Source: Thuidium tamariscinum
Taxonomy: Eukaryota > Streptophyta > Bryopsida > Hypnales > Thuidiaceae
Reading direction: 5' to 3'
Length of the DNA: 64,000 bases
Assembly: GCA_947034885.2 (NCBI GenBank)
Contig: OX344754.2
Location: 2,046,001 to 2,110,000 of the forward strand
The notes under the pieces: generated by a model
The model's database searches: none
Told to the model about the DNA's origin: nothing
Seen by the model: the letters and a program-made list of their open reading frames with translations, nothing else
Made by a program: the position numbers and the translations under genes
Part shown: one piece after another, positions 59,096 through 64,000 of the stretch
How positions within the stretch are numbered: position 1 is the first letter of the stretch
Layout: each line of letters starts with the position of its first letter

Positions 59096-59490
59096 TAAGA
59101 TAGAACCATCCATAATTGATGAGTTAAGGTATTCTAGACATGATCTCATGTAGTGCAAGGCATAGCAAATATTTTTGGAGGTGCAATGATAGAAATGACA
59201 GGGATTGCAAAAAAATTCATAATTTTATTGCATGAATTGAAATTGCTATGATTTTGAAAGACAAAAGTGTTCTTGATCCATGGCCAGTGTTTAGACTTTT
59301 GCATTCAATTACAATCATTGAAGAACTCCTTTCTTGTTCATTACTTCCTACTTTCTTGCTCACTAGTTTGGGGAATATGTTATGAACTTATTAGTCCCAA
59401 CCTTGGAAAAGATTAAAAAAACACGCATTCCAAGCTCTAGTTGGAAATATGTTCCAGTCTTATTAGAAAAAAATGCAGTCTACAGGATAG
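59096..59490. mobile_element. MITE family E, copy 3 (right end missing)
   Basis: Starts TAAGATAGAACCATCCAT, the same end as copy 1 at 29520-29936. The interior with CATTACTTCCTACTTTCTTG closely matches copy 2 near 41745. The closing inverted end was not found. Confidence 0.65.
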
Positions 59491-59699
59491 GGATGGAGTG
59501 CTGGTCGGTTACGGGTGGCTCCACCTTATCCAAAAATCCTTTTCAAATATGGCCTCCTACAATTCAATTCAAGTCCCCAAAATGAAGGAGCCAGGAAATT
59601 CAGAACCTTCTTGAAAGAAAAGCCACATAACCATTGGTCCGAAAACCCCAAAAAAAAACACTGGCCAGAGGAGTACATTATTACTTTCTGGAAAGGATT

Positions 59700-60556
59700 G
59701 TACGTCGTTGAAATCTACCAAAGTTGGCACAACTGCTCAAGTGCTGATTGAGTGCCGACTTTGAATCCAGAGCCACTTCCCCCGAATTCAATCCCAATAT
59801 ACGTTACCGATTGGGATCTGTGCGGAATCAATTGTCGTTTTTCTATTTGAATTTCGTCTCTCTCGGCCATGACGGAATCTCCATGCCGCAAGTCGAATTG
59901 CGTGAGAATTGCAGATCGACAGCTCCATGTCCGATCCCGCAACGGCTTCCACAGCCGACGTACCTCGCTCGCAGTTGCGGTTGCTGTTGCTGTTGCTGGG
60001 TGTTAGTTTTAGGCCCACCGCGCGTACTGACCTCGATTCAAACATTACTTCTTTGCCAAGCAACAATGGGAACCAGATCGACCATATAGGGTTATGTCAG
60101 CTGTGGTGACGTTCTCTAGACCCATGAGGTGTTAAGCTTACACAGGAAGTAGTCTTAGTTACCACCAATTGGGTTTGGTGATCAAGTTTGTGAATAGCAA
60201 CTGTAGATATACGGACATTTTGGAAAGACGGTGGCACCAGGAAGTGGAGAAGGACATCGTAGTGGCGATGTTGTCGGTATAGCTCTTGCAAGCCTGCGTT
60301 TGCAAGTAATTTTAGAGCTTCAACTTCTTCCTCAAATCTCGCAAGAGGTTGTTTCGTATTTCCCTCTTATTGACGTTTCGCATTTCGTTTCTGCCACAAG
60401 GCGATTCAGTGCAGGTATGAAAATTTGGTAGGATTCTAGGTCTGTGAGATAGAATTAGGGTCGAATGCGATATCTGCGTGCTTCGAGGAATCATACTGAC
60501 TTTCTGTATCTGAATTGGCATTCTCGTTGGCTCCCCAGCACCACGCAGGGATCGTC
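59700..60556 (+). promoter_or_regulatory. upstream region of paralogue 2
   Basis: GC content rises sharply from about 59750. Several overlapping short ORFs exist (for example 59909-60109 with a leucine run encoded by GTTGCTGTTGCTG repeats), but none has a domain or clear splice partner. It is most likely promoter and 5' UTR of the gene starting at 60557. A small independent gene cannot be excluded. Confidence 0.35.
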
Positions 60557-63179
60557 ATGGCGGCCACTGTGCAACTCCGGAAGTGCGAAGAGCTTCTGGG
60601 GAAGGTCCCGGAGAAGCTGGGCCCTGCCGCTCGACTTGCTCGAAACCCCGTCTTTGTGTTCCTCTACGGCCTGGAGGGTTTCGACACCGAGCGCGCGAGC
60701 GAGTGCCTGATGAGGTTGCTCGACAAGCACTATGACACGATCGAGGTTCTCAAACTGGCGACGAAGCGTGATTTGGTCGAGGACGCCGGCATTCTTCCCG
60801 GGGACGCGCTCCGGATCGTTGCTGCCGCGAAAGAATATGCTGTTCCCCGCGATCCTAACCCCGGTACTTTGCATCTCGCCATAGCCCGGTGCTCCCCTTA
60901 ATTTGCTCGGTTGCTTAAATCTGTGGACTACTGATCTCTTCTGTCTACTTAGTGTGTTCCGAAAAAAGGTTGGCTCATTGCAAACGTTTGCATTTTTTCA
61001 CAGCAAACGTTTGCTGCGAAAAAATTCACTCTAGATAGACTTAAGAGCTTATATTTTTGAAAAAGATGTCTGAGAGGCGACAGATTTGTGACTTTCAGAG
61101 GCGACATCGCAGTGTGATCACGCGAGTAAGCCAGTGCAGGGCGTAGAACATCGCCAGGATGCGTATCGACCACCAGCCCTGCGCGAGACCGCGGTCCTCT
61201 TCACTCCTCCTGGGGCCTCACAATCAAGTTCGCATACAAATTCTCACTCAGTGATGCAGCAGCAGCAGAAAGTAAGCTTCCCGCTTTCCCTATTGCAAAG
61301 CGTCCAGATATTGAGGTTTCGTTGGAGATTTAGGTCAATGATTTCCGAGAAAGTGAGTAACACGTTTTGTCTCAAGTTCTTATATATTGTCTCTATTCTT
61401 AGCTTGGGAACGTGATTTACATGTGTTGGAGCAAGTGCAGGTTGTGAATCAGGGCACTGCTTCACAGCAAGAAGCTGTCAAGGAAGGCAAGGTAGTGAAT
61501 CAGGTTGAACCGAAACAAGCTGTCAAGGATGGAAGGGCTCCGACGTTACCACCCTCACGCGGAGCTTTTATGGACCGAAAAATGGGGTACGCTCCAGCTG
61601 ATGCGAGATTCGTTGCAGCGGACCCGACGTTACCACCTCCATGGAGAGGTTTAGTGGACGGCAAGACGGGGTTCGTCTATTACTGGAACCCAGTGACGAA
61701 TATCACGCAGTATGATAAACCCTTATCTACTGTAGGATCTGGACCTTTCTTGTCATCTGGTCCTCCGCCGCCCGTTCCTCCAACGTCGTCTGCTACACCT
61801 GCAGCGAAGGCTGCTATTCCGCAAACCGTTCCAACTCCTATTTCATATCCGCACATCTGTCGGTAAGAACTCAATTGAAACCGCTTAGGATGTGATTGAA
61901 ACTGCCCAGAATGGGACTCTGGTGTTTCCATTCCAGAGATCTTGTATTTTTTTAACAGGGTGGGATGACTACAGTATTCTCTTTGGCAAGACGTTTGCTC
62001 TCAAAGGGTAATCTTGAGGATTTCCAGGTATTTCTCGTTGCTGAATTGATGAATAAGTGCAATGCGTTGTACAGGCTATGCGACGCTAAATGCATTTCTG
62101 AGGATCATGTTCGATCGCATTACAACGGTCAGAGACACAATACAGCAGTCAGGGAGGCCCACAAGACTTCCCAAATTGCAAAAGCTGTCAATCCGGCTGT
62201 CAAGGCTGTGGAACCTCAAGTTGTCAAGGGATTGAAGCAGCCCTCACAAACTCAAGAAGATACCTCAGGATCGAAGCAGCCCTTGCAAAGCGTACCCTTT
62301 GAAGAGTCTCTGCATGCCTGCGGGTAATTTGCGATTAATACCGGCTCAGAATGTGCTTGGATACCGATGTTGAAACTCTCTGGCATGTCTGACGTAGTAC
62401 AACATTTTTTTGTTCTTCGGCAGTTTTGACTCTCGTACATGGTTTTAGTAGAGAGAGTTTATGCCAAATTAGACTGTTGCAGGACCATTGACATTATAAA
62501 AAGAATCTTCCTCATAAATCATGGGGAAGTGTCCCTAGGTATTGTGGGGACTCCCTTTTATGATTGCTGTGATCATAAGCGGGACCTCCCCATGAATCGT
62601 GAATTCTGTGTATGCATGTTGTCTAAAAGTTCCTGAACATGTTTAATATTACCGAAGATCCTGTTTGTAGCTTGTTGTCATGAAACATTCCAATATGGAC
62701 TAACGAAATTTTATCTAGGAGCTTTCCCAAAACAGTGTCTAATCAATATTTGGTGCTTTTGTAGGGTGTGTATCGTCCAGTGTGGTTCCGAGATTGTTCT
62801 CCGCACCCATTTCAACGGTAAGAAACATGCCAAGAAGATGGAGCTAGCGACCGAAAGTAAGGACAATCGACCCACGCCGTACCTTTACTGCAGGTTAGTG
62901 AAGTCAACACAATTTCTCTTCATTGGTGCTATCAGGTTGAATAGTGGGTTTAGTTTACTGAGTTCAACCTCCTCTGTGTTGCATCATGTATCAAACACAT
63001 TTTCCATCCAGGAAGCTGAACTCAAACTTCTGGTATGTTTCAGCATTTGCGACATCTCAAGTATGTCCAAGAAGAACCTTGTAATGCATTTCAATGGGAA
63101 GAGACATGCAAAGAACATGAAGGAAGATTCGAATTCCGGGAATAGTTCCTACTATTCAGATTCTGAGATCGAGTTTTAA
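60557..63179 (+). CDS. SAM-like domain, WW domain and three U1/matrin-type zinc fingers (paralogue 2)
   Basis: Six exons join to 471 aa: 60557-60863, 61099-61271, 61441-61862, 62075-62323, 62765-62893, 63044-63179. The SAM-like domain (about 34-93) contains LYGLEGFDTERASECLMRLL, YDTIEVLKLATKRDLVEDAG and LPGDALRIVAAA. A WW domain at about 222-254 (LPPPWRGLVDGKTGFVYYWN, then PVTNITQYDKP) matches the type found at the N terminus of plant DEAD-box helicases of the RH40/RH46 (DRH1) group. Just upstream, APTLPPSRGAFMDRKMGY looks like a decayed partial copy. A proline-rich run (PPPPVPP) follows the WW domain. Three fingers follow, with Cys pairs at 300/303, 383/386 and 426/429 and HxxxxxH pairs such as HFNGKKH and HFNGKRH. 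The modules suggest an RNA-binding or splicing-related scaffold; WW domains bind proline-rich partners. The protein ends in a short acidic tail. Each finger is split by a phase-2 intron at the same point. The start ATG at 60557 is chosen by alignment of the SAM-like domain with paralogue 1. Confidence 0.85.
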
Positions 63180-64000
63180 ATATGGTGGGTTTCTTGTTTG
63201 CTACGGTGATTTTATTCTTTTTGTGCGGATCTGGTTCTCATTTTTTAGAGTATTCCAATGTAGTTATCTCCGAAACATTTTGGATACCAGATTAATAAGT
63301 TGTGAATTGTTGAAGAATGAAGTATCAGGGTCCTGATCATGGGCCCCGACGGCCTTTGATCTATGAGTAGTATTAATGCGACAGTTTTTTCTCATGGAAG
63401 CAATTTTGACTGAGAACTTCGAATATCTCATGTCTTACAACTCACATGTTTGGATGACACTTGAATATAAATAGGTGACTTCTTAAACCACAAGAGAGAC
63501 CCAAGCAAGTGGATTCCCTACCTTACACCAATGAGAGTTGGCTTAAGCTCAAAATGCGTCACATTCTTAATCATGTTTTTGTGTAAAATGTACAGGATGC
63601 CCCAAGGTTGGTGGCCAGAATCAAAATCCAAGGAAGATCAAGGTACATTTGAGACTGACATCAATAATGATTGATGCCATTCCACAGGTATAAAAACGCG
63701 AGTGCATGCTCGTGAAATTCAAGAGACCTAGACGCAAGTGCATCCCGATTTTGAAACATTGAGGAGTTCTTGTGTCCAGTGAAACGTTGAACAAGTATAT
63801 AATACAGTTCACTAACTTGTTATGTAGATAGCTAACTTGAGAATTCCATGCTAGCCGAATCCTATCTTGTGCAGCAATGCTACTGGCCGTCGCATTATAT
63901 TGCCATTTACTGTCTTTTCCATAATCATTAAAACCTTTGGCAATGGGAAATACTTAATATTTCTGAGGGCGGAATGGTTTGTTCTATTCCAATCAATTTT
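63180..64000. other. 3' flank to window end, no gene seen
   Basis: Probably contains the 3' UTR of paralogue 2. Short ORFs such as 63621-63812 (-) have no domain. Confidence 0.5.

Noticed and set aside
1..64000. tRNA genes and full-length LTR retrotransposons
   Set aside because: No cloverleaf with conserved T-loop and no long direct repeats with gag-pol motifs were seen on reading. A dedicated search was not possible, so absence is tentative.

Overview
This is a eukaryotic nuclear window from a land plant. The evidence is multi-exon genes with GT-AG introns of about 60-500 bases, a plant-type U2 snRNA gene with plant USE and TATA elements, a STRUBBELIG-family receptor kinase, and a chloroplast protein of the Arabidopsis At5g03900 type. 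Several gene models are diverged from flowering-plant versions, and the intergenic DNA is very AT-rich. A seed-free plant (moss or other bryophyte, or lycophyte) is my best guess, but the sequence does not settle the species.

Layout. 1-1455 (+): 3' end of a START-domain lipid-transfer-like protein with a C-terminal membrane segment. 4650-9547 (+): complete 13-exon At5g03900-type chloroplast membrane protein, 584 aa, with one GC-AG intron. 9548-31400: about 22 kb without a convincing gene, packed with small non-autonomous transposons, foldback elements and a truncated LINE. 33515-40245 (+): complete 17-exon STRUBBELIG-type receptor kinase, 767 aa, with a degenerate catalytic loop. 40246-44180: further repeats. 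44180-44374 (-): U2 snRNA. 47004-48883 (-): three-exon SET-domain gene, 488 aa. 48900-54500: repeats and a LINE relic. 54923-56582 and 60557-63179 (+): two paralogous genes with an N-terminal SAM-like domain and U1/matrin-type C2H2 fingers (291 and 471 aa). The second also carries a WW domain.

All exon models were built by hand from splice sites and reading frame. The five complete protein genes each give an uninterrupted frame whose total length is a multiple of three.

The most informative non-genic feature is a nest of transposons at 18430-22376. A TTAA-flanked foldback element of about 741 bp has been hit by three separate insertions. One of these carries a further TTAA element inside it. 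Target duplications are visible for each, and the opposite arm of the foldback preserves the empty sites of two of them. The TTAA-flanked family (ends CCCCTAAAGG...CCTTTAGGGG) looks piggyBac-like and recurs through the window. Three hAT-like elements with 8-bp duplications are also present. The most interesting genic feature is the SAM/zinc-finger pair: all five fingers are split by a phase-2 intron at the same place, just after the codon of the first zinc-binding cysteine.
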